64,000 bases of DNA from Liolophura sinensis (lineage: Eukaryota; Mollusca; Polyplacophora; Chitonida; Chitonidae): positions 73,585,005 through 73,649,004 of the forward strand of contig NC_088300.1 in the NCBI RefSeq assembly GCF_032854445.1, given 5' to 3'. Shown here piece by piece: positions 12,670 to 24,404 of this stretch. Under the pieces are notes generated by a model. The model saw nothing but the letters and a program-made list of their open reading frames with translations, did not search any database and was not told where the DNA came from. The number at the start of each line of letters is the position of its first letter. Within the stretch, counting starts at the first letter, position 1. The position numbers and the translations under genes are program-made.

Positions 12670-15600
12670 AACTGAGATATATATTCTGAGTAACGACAAC
12701 CTATGAACTAGCGTGGTACACCATTCGGATACTGATTTAATTCATTCGCCTAAAAAACATTGCTGATGTCTTTCCGTCATCACTGAAAACTACTGACTTC
12801 TTCACAATGCTCGAATCCGTCCTAATTTCTTATTTAATATACATTCTTATAGTTGACTGGTAATTTGTATATTGCTGCATGTCAGAAATTGGTCTTGTGA
12901 TTATTAACCTGGATCGCCCATTATGGTTGCCGGTTAGTATACGAACGTGTGTTTCCAAGACAAGAGGTGTATCAATGTTGTATTATACAAAGGTGATAAA
13001 GTTTATAAAAAGTTTCCATTGGGCGTTTATATGCAAACTGAGTTAATGCGTGTACTTGGGCTCTTGGGTTTGTCATACTTGATAACCTCTATGAACAAGA
13101 ATGTAAGTCACAAGGCGTACTAGCAAAGGGGTTTGCCGCTGTGGTTTTGACAGAGGCAAGTTTTCGTTTATTTTGGTAAACCAGTAGCACTGGTTAAGAT
13201 TATGCACATGCTTCAATGTACTACATGAGACGAAAAGGTAAATACACCGTTGTAAGCATGGCTCTCGGTGCACCCAAGGTCTTCGGAAATCTGACATGAT
13301 CTGTACTTTGAAACTGATCAAGCCTACTCCCTTTCCTGGTTATTTTTGACACGTTAAAACCTTACGCATATAGAATATGGGAGGGTGTCATTTTTATCAA
13401 AGGGTATTTAATATAGATGAACAGAGCTCAACAAAATTGAGAATTACTTCTTCGAGTAATGGAACTCTCAGTCACAGAGTTTTCCTTCAGTTGACCTCTT
13501 TTGGGGCTTATTGTCTCTTGATTAGGCTACTGAAACACTTAGTCTCCCCCGCATGGGTCTAAGCAAACATTTTAATCATATAAATGAAAATAATGAGAAC
13601 ACCTTTATAACATTAAAAGATTTACATCTAAAAGGCTGCCATTGTTTGACTTTCCATTGCTAATCACGGTTTACACTTGGGGAAGTTATATAATAAGCCC
13701 TGTTGTATCTTATGCGTTCAACTAGGTCATTTGCTAGTCCCCATTTGTGTTGTCCAAATGGAATATGCTTTGTGCAACATTTCTAAACTTTAAAAACGTA
13801 CTGTTGGTTAGTGATACTAAATAAAATATGATGAATTGATTTGAATCGAAATAATTTGGCAAAAATTGAACGAATCGTGCAATGCAAAACTCAGCCAGAA
13901 ATCAGATCTGGCAATAACGCAAGTAACTTAATTCCAACGGCTTAAGTCTTAAATTATGAAAGGTTTGAAATGTACATGATTCTACATCATATGAATTTTG
14001 ATGTTAATACTTAACATACCTGTTATTATGTACCGGTCCCGCTAATACGTTCATCTTCCCAGTGGACTTGCATGAACTGTCCAGGTAAGGTTTAGCATAA
14101 ATCTGTTGTCGTTCAGGAAAGATGCCGGACTCATCCGACTGACAAGTTTGACCTTTATACAAAATTAATGCTGTTTTATTCAGTAAACAAGGAGAATGGA
14201 ACCACAAACCTATGTTATACAACGTCGAGCCTGTCATAGGCAAAAATACAAGAGATAGCAGCAAGTTAAAGGGATTTCATTCGAAGCGTAACGCCTCAGG
14301 TGGATAGTTCTCTTTGGGCAAAGGTGTTCTTGATGTCAAAAGACAAATAACGCAGATAAACACCACGTTCTCGATTAGCACGGAGCAGACATTGTCACGC
14401 CACAACTAACTCAGTCAGTATATGTAGTATATAATGACATATAAATAACTCTGTCACAGTCTAATAACAAATGATGCGTCTTTACAGTATTTTGGTCACC
14501 TGTCGATAAACAACTCCTGTCTGATTGCAAATTTAAGGAAGCTATGCCTGAGATTTTCGGAAATAAAATTCATATTCGCTAATCAAGTCAGTTTTTCTCT
14601 ATGTGCTAAGAATAACTCATATTATTGCCTTTCGGAAAATATTCAGAAAATAAATATTCGTAATTGTACTATTTATGGTGGTAAAATGGTTCTAACTTTT
14701 GGAAAAGTTATACATTTTATAAACTTTATTATACTGATTTTAGACAGTAACAAATGTGGCTGGTATTTTGTGAAAAGTAATTATTTGGGCTATTCTAAAA
14801 TAACAGCCAAAAAATTGATTGAATTTGCGCTGATCGATTATTTTTGCCCCAAATCACCGGTTTATATAGTCTGTTGAAAGACAATTGTGTAGTTACACAT
14901 ACAAGGTGCTGAAAAGGTACAGCATCGTTTTATGTTATTTTCTCAGCCAAAATGCTGTAAAAGTATAAACACCAATGGAATTTAAACCATTAAATGGTGT
15001 AAATTTACTGCTTAAATGAGTGTACGTATTTGGACGGCATGTGAATAATATAGGCATACAGCAGGTACTTGTATTTCCAGAGTATTTTTGTATATATCTC
15101 CTCCATCTTATTTTGCACAGTATTCTTTTATCTTTATAGCGAAATATAGTGTCTATGTGTCTCGGCTGGCGATCGCATTAACCATGTTCATAATAATTGT
15201 GTTAGAATGACAACTGTATGGCATCTTTTTCTTGAGGCTGACTTTTATATATATATATATATTATTAGCCAGAATTCAGAATACCAGTGTATAGAATGAA
15301 GAAAAAGTGAACAAAGAACAACGAACACAAATATATGTGTGGCAAAACCAAACACACGCGCTTCTGAAACCTGATATCTAAGACATCATTGATATGGACA
15401 AAACCATAATTTAGTTAACAACCGAAAGTGACATAACATAATGTTATTCTACTGTATTCGGGATATATCCTGGTATATAACATGTATACGAAGCTTGGAT
15501 TCGGCTGAAGCAGAGATTTCATCAAAACATTTGCTTTTCCTTTTGAACAACATTTGCACATTTGTCCATGTTGGACACCATCATATCTTCTACAATGCGT

Positions 15601-17510
15601 AGCCAATGTCATCCCCATCACTAGGGAGTCCAGACTGATATGGTACAATGCCAACACTGCCTTGCTTTCTAATCTTATAACAAGATCTTACAACAAGTTC
15701 CTAAGAGGTCAAACCGCCAACCAAAAATTGGGCAAAGCTGGGGTCCTGATTTGACTTATGGCCAACGCGGACGTTTCTCTTTAGAGTAAAACAAGTGTTC
15801 TCTCTGTATATACAGGTGTGCCGTTTTAAATTAATGGTTCCAATTAAGGAATCTGCTGATATGATGATATACTCTTACAGCGTAAAACCTAAACCCTCTT
15901 TCCATGTGAACGCCAATCCCATCACCATGTAGCCTCTCTGTCCTGAACTCACTCTAGTACGAGCATTGCTGGATAACAACTTTTGGGTTAAGATATAGTG
16001 GGTTTCTCTATGTTCTTTGCACAAAATGTCTTCATTAGCGTTTTGATCAAGACAGAAACACATGGAGCAATTTTGATGACACAATATTACGTTACTACGA
16101 AATTGAAACAAGTTCAGATTTAACCCGTTGGTATTATATATAAGAAAAGTCACCTTGGTATCAATCCATGTTATACAATAATTTTAAATAATAACAAGAA
16201 CAGGCAATCTATCGCGCTTTACTAAACCAGATTTACAGCTATTTCAAGGTCAGCGCTCTTAAGAACTTAAGGTGCATGGAGAAGAAATAGCTTGTAATTA
16301 GTATCCCTCTTAACAATCGAGTGTTGTCCGAGAACAATGGTGTAAGCTGAACTTGATCTGCGGTCGGGCCCTACAGTGTTGGCCAAAAGCTGTGTTTACT
16401 TACTTAATAACTACCACTACATACTGCCTTTTAAGCCTCACTGGCAGCAGGCAATGGGCCATAATGCACGCCTGACCTTTGTTCCTTTTCTTCGATCGGT
16501 ATTAATGCAAACGGCTTGAAATCAATCCCGTTTCTATGTGGTAAGCATATGGGTTTATCCATGGTAGGCCGAGGTTATTCCGCCGACCCTCTCAGCCCTG
16601 TATGCCGTGTGTGCTGTAGAGGTGACACGCGAGCATATAAGCCAGGAACAATTTAACCGTGGACGAAGGCTTCAGTACTCTGCAATGGTCTATGGGTTCG
16701 CACAGTTATCGGTGATGTGTTATCTATCGGCGAGCACCAGTTGTTGATTGGGAGCCGACTATAAGGGGAACTATTCAAGCCAAGGGTGCGATCCTTTGCT
16801 ATATAACACTCCCATTAACACATCGTATGCTTCTGGGTCATCGATGTCCTGACATATTGTGGTAATATCCAATTATATTGGACAAACTTAAACACTGCAC
16901 AGGTACGTTGAAAATTACAAATTATCTGGTATTCTGGTCATACCTCATTTCATGGATGGGCTTAATTTATTTTTCGTTCTACGACAAAATCAAAGTTAAG
17001 ATATATGTACATATATATATAACATTCCTTGATAAGAACAAGACGTTTGAAACTGCAGTCAAAATACAAAGATGTAGAAAGTTGATAAGGCTTATTTTTT
17101 TTTATTCTATCATTTCTCCACATCAGAAAAATCTGATGTAGATAAACAGGTGTCAACTATTCGGTTGATAAATGTCGCCCTGTAACTAGCATGTCTTGCA
17201 TAACGTATATTAGATAAATTCATTTCTGGTTGATTATCATATAGGCCGAAATCTCGGTTGTGCTCATGGACCGTTATTAGTTTGCGTTATCATACCACTT
17301 CTAACAAACACAACCGTTTGAAGTTCAAACACGTGCTCTAGTAAATAACATGCTGTTAGCTGATTATAATGACATACTTTTTCACGCCATATTCAGAACA
17401 GAATCTGTACAGACAAGGCGTTTCGTCACCAACAGGAACGAGATTTTAAAGAAATCTGTTCGACAGGCCAACCATATATGGATTCAGATTAAAGACTAAA
17501 ACTTACTGTA
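12670..17510. other. Intergenic DNA between the two single-exon genes
   Basis: No supportable gene. It holds a (TA)n run at 15245-15266. A slightly GC-richer patch at 16440-16860 contains a TATA-like CTATATAAC near 16800, but nothing downstream confirms it as a promoter. Confidence 0.4.
15245..15266. repeat. (TA)n microsatellite
   Basis: An alternating TA run of about 20 bases. Confidence 0.9.
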
Positions 17511-17514
17511 AGAA

Positions 17515-17815
17515 CATTTGTCGGAGGCCATTGGTTTCCTCTGGTCTCTATCTGGTTTCCTCAGGTCTCCGTCTGATTTACTCCTCTCTCTGTCCAGTTT
17601 CCTCAGGGCTCTGCCCGTTTTCCTCACAGCTCTGTCCGTTTTCCTCAGAGCTCTGCCCATTTTACTCCACCCACGAACTTGTCTTCCATATTTAAGTGGA
17701 CTGAAAAATTGTTGAGTACGACGTTAAACCCCAAGCACTCACTCCATATTTAAGTGCAACATTCTTCAAAACAGCGTTAAACCCCAATCAAAAATAAAGT
17801 AAAAATAAATAAATT
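17515..17815 (+). mobile_element. SINE remnant with internal mini-repeats
   Basis: Several imperfect copies of GCTCTGCCCGTTTTCCTCA, which resembles the middle of SINE family A, lie at 17590-17670. They are followed by GACTGAAAAATTGTTGAGTA and CGACGTTAAACCCCAAGCAC, the 3' end of family B. A second degraded tail ends near 17800 in an A-rich run. This may be a nested or chimeric copy. Confidence 0.6.
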
Positions 17816-18225
17816 AATGCATTTCTTTGCCAGTTATTGATGATGTGTTATTTTTCGGTGATTCGGTTAACCTTGTAGAATGATAACAGAAAATGGTCAT
17901 TTAAATCAACCATTGATGCTTGCGTCACCCTTTTGTTTCACCAGGCCGTTTGACCAGACTATGGGCTATTGCAATATAGGTGCTCGTGCATGTAAACGAC
18001 AGGAGAGAGCTGCAGACGGCCAGTGAACTGAACTACTTGTATGGGGACTAAATGTATGACTTATCAAAAGCATCGGATCCCTCTCCACGGCAATGTCGAC
18101 AATAAATGATACGAGCCGAGAGACGGATTAGTTGAACCTTTGTGGGAAGTTTTGCTGTCGGAATCATTTTACCTTCAGATAACTGACTGACTCTTGTGGA
18201 TAGACAAACCTGTGCACATCTCGAC

Positions 18226-19668
18226 ATGCAATACAGTATGGGGTCAACTCCAGTAAGCAGTTCCAAATATTCCACCTCGGTGGATTGGGACGAGACATTT
18301 CGATGTGAGAGTGACTTATGTGAGACTTGGTCCTCCATTTCCGGCGATTGGGTCTCTACAAGCAGCAGATTATCCTTCGCACTCCGGGGATGCTACTCGG
18401 GACACAAGGTAAAATTCTGCGTGCCGCGCGAGTACAAAAGGCGGGAGCCAGTGTTTAGCGGTCGACTTGGTCAGCAACCTCGTGTGGAACGAGCCAACAG
18501 TGTGGAATCAATCCAAACCCAACTATCTCTACTGACCTGCTCTATGAAAAATGACGAAATAAAGAAGGATATAAAGGAACATAAAAAAAGGAAACGACAG
18601 CGGAAGAAAGCCTGTGAGCCAGAGCCAGTTTCCAAGGAGAGTAAGTGGATTCAATTCGCCAACCAACGAAAAGGATTTCTGGACCGGTTGATGGTGACGC
18701 AGAATGCGCAAGCCACGGCCAATTTCAATATGAACCAAGAACACGTGTACCAAGTGAGGGGCACGGGTTCTGCTTATGACCTGATGGACGAAGACGAAAG
18801 AACAATGCTCTATCGATGTGCTTTTACATCAGGAATAAAAATGCCCCGACACGGTCTAACAAAAAGTGGGAGCACAAGTAATCTGGCCAATTGTGTCGTC
18901 AACAGGAGACGAAATATACTCTCGGCAGGTGGAAAACGGAGTGAGGGTAGAGATCTAATAGATTTTTCGCTGTGTAAAGTGCAGCTTGCTAATCGACGGT
19001 CAGACAGTGAAAGTTGCTTAGGAGATGATTCGAGCCATTGTCGTTTATTAGACGAGCTGCCAACACTTAAACCAGCCAGTGCAAAGCAGGTCAGAATTTG
19101 GCAGAAAGAGGTGCCCGCGCTGGCGACAGTCGATGTGAAACAGGAGTTTTCGTCAAAGGTGAATGATAGAGTGAGATTAACCACACGGGCACTGAGGCGG
19201 GTAACGGGGTTAGGGGAATCCAACAGGCCAAAGAGATTTACAGGAAGTCATCCTGAATTTCCAAAATATAACGCTGCGGATTATTGCCGTATTCCCAAAA
19301 TGCAACAGCGTATCCGCATCTCTCCTCAGTTAAGCCATGTGATCGGCGAAGACATCAAAGAACGAATGGGCCGCCCAAGATATCACGAGATTAGCGCTCG
19401 AGACTTAGTGATCTGGAACGAGGGGAGCAAGTTAGACAGAACTCACCGAAATCTGAAAGTATTCAACTGGCTTAATAGTTTGAAAGAAGACGAATTTGAG
19501 ATGAATATAGAACCAGAAATCCACGACGAGCCGCCAAGTCCGGACTACGTATTTCCAATCGGAGCGCTTCACATTGAGGCGTGTGATGACCCCGATCAGA
19601 AACCACTGTATACCCGAGCAAGCCTGAAATTCATCGAACGTGTTCAACAGAGCGCCGTGACAGCTTGA
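18226..19668 (+). CDS. Unrecognised nuclear-like protein, single exon, 480 aa
   Basis: A 480-codon uninterrupted frame, clearly coding by length. I do not recognise the family. An in-frame TGA at 18184-18186 lies 42 bases before the first ATG (18226), so the frame is bounded; the ATG at 18238 is an alternative. The protein has no signal peptide or membrane segment. A strongly basic run, KKRKRQRKK at about residues 120-128, looks like a nuclear localisation signal. The N-terminal 60 residues are Ser/Thr-rich. The C-terminal part contains ISARDLVIWNEGSKLDRTHR and then FNWLNSLKEDEFE, an acidic Pro-rich stretch, and a final helix-like YTRASLKFIERVQ. The IW-to-W spacing is loosely like that in the 470-aa protein at 10327, but too weak to claim homology. 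An AATAAA lies near 20525. Confidence 0.75.
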   Translation: MQYSMGSTPVSSSKYSTSVDWDETFRCESDLCETWSSISGDWVSTSSRLSFALRGCYSGHKVKFCVPREYKRREPVFSGRLGQQPRVERANSVESIQTQLSLLTCSMKNDEIKKDIKEHKKRKRQRKKACEPEPVSKESKWIQFANQRKGFLDRLMVTQNAQATANFNMNQEHVYQVRGTGSAYDLMDEDERTMLYRCAFTSGIKMPRHGLTKSGSTSNLANCVVNRRRNILSAGGKRSEGRDLIDFSLCKVQLANRRSDSESCLGDDSSHCRLLDELPTLKPASAKQVRIWQKEVPALATVDVKQEFSSKVNDRVRLTTRALRRVTGLGESNRPKRFTGSHPEFPKYNAADYCRIPKMQQRIRISPQLSHVIGEDIKERMGRPRYHEISARDLVIWNEGSKLDRTHRNLKVFNWLNSLKEDEFEMNIEPEIHDEPPSPDYVFPIGALHIEACDDPDQKPLYTRASLKFIERVQQSAVTA

Positions 19669-20595
19669 AATTCTATTTTTTCGGTAACTGGTTCTTTTCT
19701 GTTATAACAAAAACCTAGTAAGCATAATGACGTAGTTGCAAAAAGAAAGCTAGAAACTTTATTCACGGAAAATTAACCTTTCCGGATAGACAGAACCTTT
19801 GGAATGCAATAAGCCTATAGGTCTCCAGATAGACTTTACATAAACAGTTTATATCATGCATTAATGGAACGGAGTACGCTGATTTATTGTAATGGTTGAT
19901 AGGTATTAAATGCTTCCAGGGTGAAAATAACGCATTGGAGACACACATCGCACGATACCATGTTGGGTGCTGTATCAGTGATTTTGCACTTTTACAGGCG
20001 CTTGAACAATTCATTGGGAGGATATATGAATATTCATGAAACAATTCATATTCACATGTGAATACATGCGCTTAAAGGTGTACAAATGACCACTGTGCAT
20101 ACAGCGTTAGCCACAGACTGGTTGGAGCAGAATTCCTATACTTGCGGGTTGTGTGCAGTGTGATACTTGAGAGTAAATCAGGACTTTTTGTCATGTGTAA
20201 ACTACAAAGCTCACAAGACAATACAGCCTCACAGGGCTTCACAACCAAGCGAGTCTCTGGTATCTATATATCAGACAAAGTCAGGTTGACTTATCCTTAA
20301 AAAAACATTATAGAATATAATTTCCCCCTCCTTTTGCGTGTATTTCTCAGAGGTGGAACTTTTATTTTAATGCTTTTTAAAACTCCACGACTCTTTTTCA
20401 AATGTAACAAATGCAATAATTTATTGACAATAAAGATTTGTGAATTGCTTTTCGTTTTACTGCCATTACAAAGTCCGTTGTTCATTGATACTCGCCAACT
20501 ATATCCAATGAACGATTACCACAAGAATAAAACGTGACAGACAGGACATCATAAAGTCACGACCATTCATCGCATATGTAAGAATGAATAAATGA
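19669..20595. other. Downstream flank of the 480-aa gene
   Basis: AT-rich with no supportable gene; probable 3' UTR and intergenic DNA. ACAAGAATAAAACG near 20521-20534 is a candidate poly(A) signal about 0.85 kb after the stop. Confidence 0.4.
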
Positions 20596-20600
20596 ATGAA

Positions 20601-20890
20601 TGCTTGGGGTTTTAACGTCTTACTTAACAATTTTTCAGTCATATGACGACGAGGAGTGCGTACATATACTGTGTCTCCTTGTGGCAGGGCCAGTCCACGA
20701 CGTTTAAGTGCTGCCGACACTGAAGTATCATGCCGAAGATACTAGAAATGACACCCCACCCAGTCACATTATAGGCCCTATACTGACACCGGGCAAACCA
20801 GTCCTGTTTCCTTGCTCTAACCTCTCAGTGCTGAGCCCTAAGCCAGGAGCAACAGTTTCCATTTTCAGTCTCTAAGTCTCTAAGAAGACC
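20601..20890 (-). mobile_element. SINE family B, reverse orientation, 5' truncated
   Basis: Reads backwards from the 3' end (TGCTTGGGGTTTTAACGTC, then CAATTTTTCAGTCATATGAC) through TGAAGTATCATGCCGAAGAT, ACACCCCACCCAGTCACATT and CTCTAACCTCTCAGTGCTGA. This matches the copy at 1791-2132. The tRNA-like head is not visible. Confidence 0.8.
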
Positions 20891-21027
20891 TTGGACAAAA
20901 GAGTTACGAATGCGTCAAATTACAATAAACAAAAATCAACAGCTACAGACACGTTGTGTTTGTACACATGCATATACATCTATATGTACAGATCTTAACC
21001 AGGACGATGTTTATCCTGAACACTCGG

Positions 21028-21108
21028 ATTTCCTCCACCATTAACCTGGTCGCCTTCGTAGGAGTAAAAAGTTCTTGAGTATGGTAAACAACAACCAAGT
21101 AAACAATC
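21028..21108 (+). mobile_element. SINE family A tail fragment
   Basis: Degenerate GGATTTCCTCCACCATTAAC, GGTCGCCTTCGTAGGAGTAA and TTCTTGAGTATGGTAAACAA match the last 80 bases of family A. Confidence 0.6.
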
Positions 21109-22735
21109 ATATACATCTATATACAAATCTACAATTAGCTTTCAGGTTTATATCTAATAAAAACACAATGCTATCTTCAGATATACATTTATTATCTCTC
21201 AATCTAATAAATATTTCTGCACGTAAGGTATGAAGATGAAGTGACAACCAAAAAACGTCATTGGTCAGAGTATGTCAGCCAGAATAGAACCTGGGTATAC
21301 ATGTAGCTTCAAAGAATAATCCCTATTTATACATACATACATACATGTATATATAAATATATACTTCACACCATTACACAAGAATATCTACAAAATACGA
21401 TTAGGCCAATCATATTGCGGGGAAAAAGGCAGAACGATTTAAGACATAATTTATCTTCGTTCCTGTACCTTGTTAAAAGTAGCTGAAGATACCGAGCAAT
21501 AAAATCTTTAGATGAAATAAGATATTGCTGAAAGACAGAAAAGGAGGAGAAAGGAAATGAAATCCTATTGCACAACTTGTGACAGTATATGAGTCTCATT
21601 TTACAGAATTACACACAAAAACATCTCAAATAAAAAAAAATATTTAAAAATGTTATTTCTTAAATTGTTATAAAAGTATACTGTAAATACACCTGTTCAT
21701 GCACATAATCATTTGACTTTCTTGTCAAAAAACAAAAATCAGGAAAACACCGTTGTCCTTTCAAGGCATAAACGTCTCTGGAGAGAAAACAGAAAAGTTT
21801 CCAGGCCAAGGTATAATTAACTTGTTGCCTGGCAGAAAAAATAAATGATCACACCAAAAGCACTTTTTCTTGACCAAAGGCATGTATCACAGATATGCGT
21901 ATAAAATGGATTTATTCACAATCAATATCCCTTGATTTGATTTAACAATGTACTCAAGATTTTCTGGAGGAAAATTGACTGACCTCAATACGAACACCAA
22001 CCATCAGAAAGTCAGTGACAAACTTTCTCACGAGTGGCATTCGTCATATTGAGCCTCCACTCAACTTTTGTAAGAACACACAAGAGATCGCTTCATGATA
22101 CAAAAGTCTACAACTGGCAATAACCTCATTAGCTTGGAATCCACTCGCAAGTGTGTTTTTTGGCTAGGGGATAGCACCTAATTGAGATAACATACAAGTG
22201 TCATACTACAGCATGCAGCAGTACCTGTCGAATGGACTGTAAACAGACTTACTGTATTTTATCTAAAGTTTCGCACTTTTCAGTTGACACATTTTACTTG
22301 ATTCTGATTATTCGTCCACCTTATTGGGTCACTGGAGAGTTTTTTGCAAAGTTTTCTTGTCTGAAAAACTAAAGTTTTTGCATCAAAAGTATCATTTTAA
22401 GGGCTTCTAAAAGTTCATATTTACATATCAAATTTAAGGTCAAGTACAAAAATTCAGAAACGGGGATGACACAGCAAAAATGTACACCAAGTCACTAATG
22501 AGTGACAACATTTTCGTTTGCTGGCTCATCTGGCACAAAGGGGCGTATATAGGGTAAATCTATCAGCTAAATTGTCACCAGTAGTTTAAAGGTAAACGTC
22601 TTTCCAAAACCCTTATCTGGGCACATAAACTGCAATCAAACTTGCAAGTCCCTCAACAATTGTACATGTAATTTTTTCTACACTTTGGCGAGCGTAATAA
22701 CGCCAAAATATTCAACTTCAGAGATTAGTGATTGA

Positions 22736-22782
22736 TTTATTTATTTATTTGATTGGTGTTTTACGCCGATTGGTTTTTACGT
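22736..22782 (-). mobile_element. SINE family A tail fragment, reverse
   Basis: TTATTTATTTATTTGATTGG followed by TGTTTTACGCCGATTGG is the reverse complement of the family A 3' terminus. Only the terminus is present. Confidence 0.7.
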
Positions 22783-23296
22783 GATTGAATACTATGTTTC
22801 TTCATAATACTTTTTGATTCATGCATGAAGTTTAAACATGAATGTATATCTAAAATATGATCTTTTACACAATGGACAAACCAATAAGATGGCAGCATGG
22901 ACCATGGACTATATAATACACTGATATAATCAACAATGAGACCATTCACATTTGTTTTAATGGATACAATTAAGAACTAATTCTTATTTTTTAGGACAGA
23001 TATAAGCAGTGCTAAAAGCTAAAAAAAAATACATTTCTCTCAGTTTTCTTTTTAAGTAAAGATACATGTATCGATGTGTTGTTCATTAGATGGACTAACA
23101 ATGTGACCAAAGAAAAACTGTGTATTCCTGTTACTATTATATTTCTACTGGCTAAAAAGGCAAGACCAGATGTCTGAAAATTTAGAAGAATTAGGGTTAT
23201 TACTGGGTCATTCTAGTTTGAACTTAAATAAATCAGGCCTTGAACAGCTGATCACATCATCATCAATCGACTGGCAAGAAATGAGTTTCCCTAAAC

Positions 23297-23336
23297 ATCA
23301 TCCCCCTGCTTCCCCCACCCCCACCCCCACCCCCTA
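23297..23336 (-). promoter_or_regulatory. G-run cluster (G-quadruplex motif) in 3' UTR
   Basis: The + strand has CCCCC runs separated by single A residues and a short TGCTT spacer. On the gene strand this gives five G-runs of five bases with loops of 1 to 5. If the 3' UTR covers this position, the mRNA would carry a canonical quadruplex motif. Confidence 0.5.
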
Positions 23337-24404
23337 TTTTGTGATAAGGTTGAGTTAAACTTTAGAAAGGATTTCAATGCAAGATAAAGACCTTAGTCTC
23401 GGTAGCTTACGTTCCAAATTTATATCAATATCCTATAAACTTGAATGTAAAAAAAATTCATTCTGCTGAAATCTGTCAGAAATGCAGCAAAAAAAACCCA
23501 AAAAAAACCCACAAAAATAAAATATAAGTAGGCAACAATACTTAATTTAATCCATTAGTAGCACACAAGATGACCTACACCAAAAGTTGTCAAAATACTC
23601 CTGTTTGTGTAGCTTCTTCCTGTCTTTTTCAGTGGGGTTTACATTTCACAATTCATGATATCATCATTCATGAGTTAAGGCACGATGTAGATCAGAGATC
23701 TGTCACTAAATGCATTTTCATATAATCAACATATTGAGTATGTACCTTACACATACCAATATCAAAGATAAAGATCAATACACATTTTTTCTATCCCCTG
23801 ACATAATTTTATGTCAACTGCACTCATCACACCTGTTTAAAATTCTTAGCAATTTGTCATAATATTTACAGTGTACAGCCCAATCCAGAATAAAAATGTA
23901 AAAATCATGTGGAATATGAAACCAAAAAATGCACTGACTTAAAATAATATTAGCAACAAAAGCAGCACTGCATCTAAACAAAACACAACCACCCGTATAA
24001 GTTCTGACAAAGAGCACTTTACATATAAATATTATAAACACAACCCTCACCCACATTCTGATCGTGTATAATTTGTGGTACATGTATAAATATATAAAAC
24101 AAAATCTGGCATACATTTACACATAAATATACAATCCACATTAATATTAACATGTATCCTGTACACAAATATACAAACTTTACATATACTACATGTATGT
24201 ATTTATAAACCTTTTAACCAAAGAGACAGACAAATTAAACATTACAATGTTAAATGAAAAATTTACCTGCAACTGTATTTTGCATACATATGTAAAATAT
24301 AACACAGCATATGTGTGTCAACCTTCTAGATGATACAAATAGGGGTACATGTATTGTATGGTAAGGTAAGTCAACAGTTAGATATAAGTATTGATAATCT
24401 GGGA

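Larger units (their letters stand above)
21110..24404 (-). other. Probable 3' UTR of the RNF24/122-like gene and flank
   Basis: This AT-rich stretch lies downstream of the reverse-strand RING gene stop at 24405. Several TTTATT sites on the + strand (for example near 21187 and 21911) read AATAAA on the gene strand, so the UTR end is unresolved. A SINE tail lies at 22736-22782 and a C-rich run at 23297-23336. Open frames here show no protein character. Confidence 0.4.

Noticed and set aside
18810-19223. 137-codon reverse frame
   Set aside because: Shadow of the 480-aa forward gene.
23814-24116. 100-codon hydrophobic reverse frame
   Set aside because: Lies in the AT-rich 3' region of the RING gene; hydrophobicity is typical of T-rich DNA.
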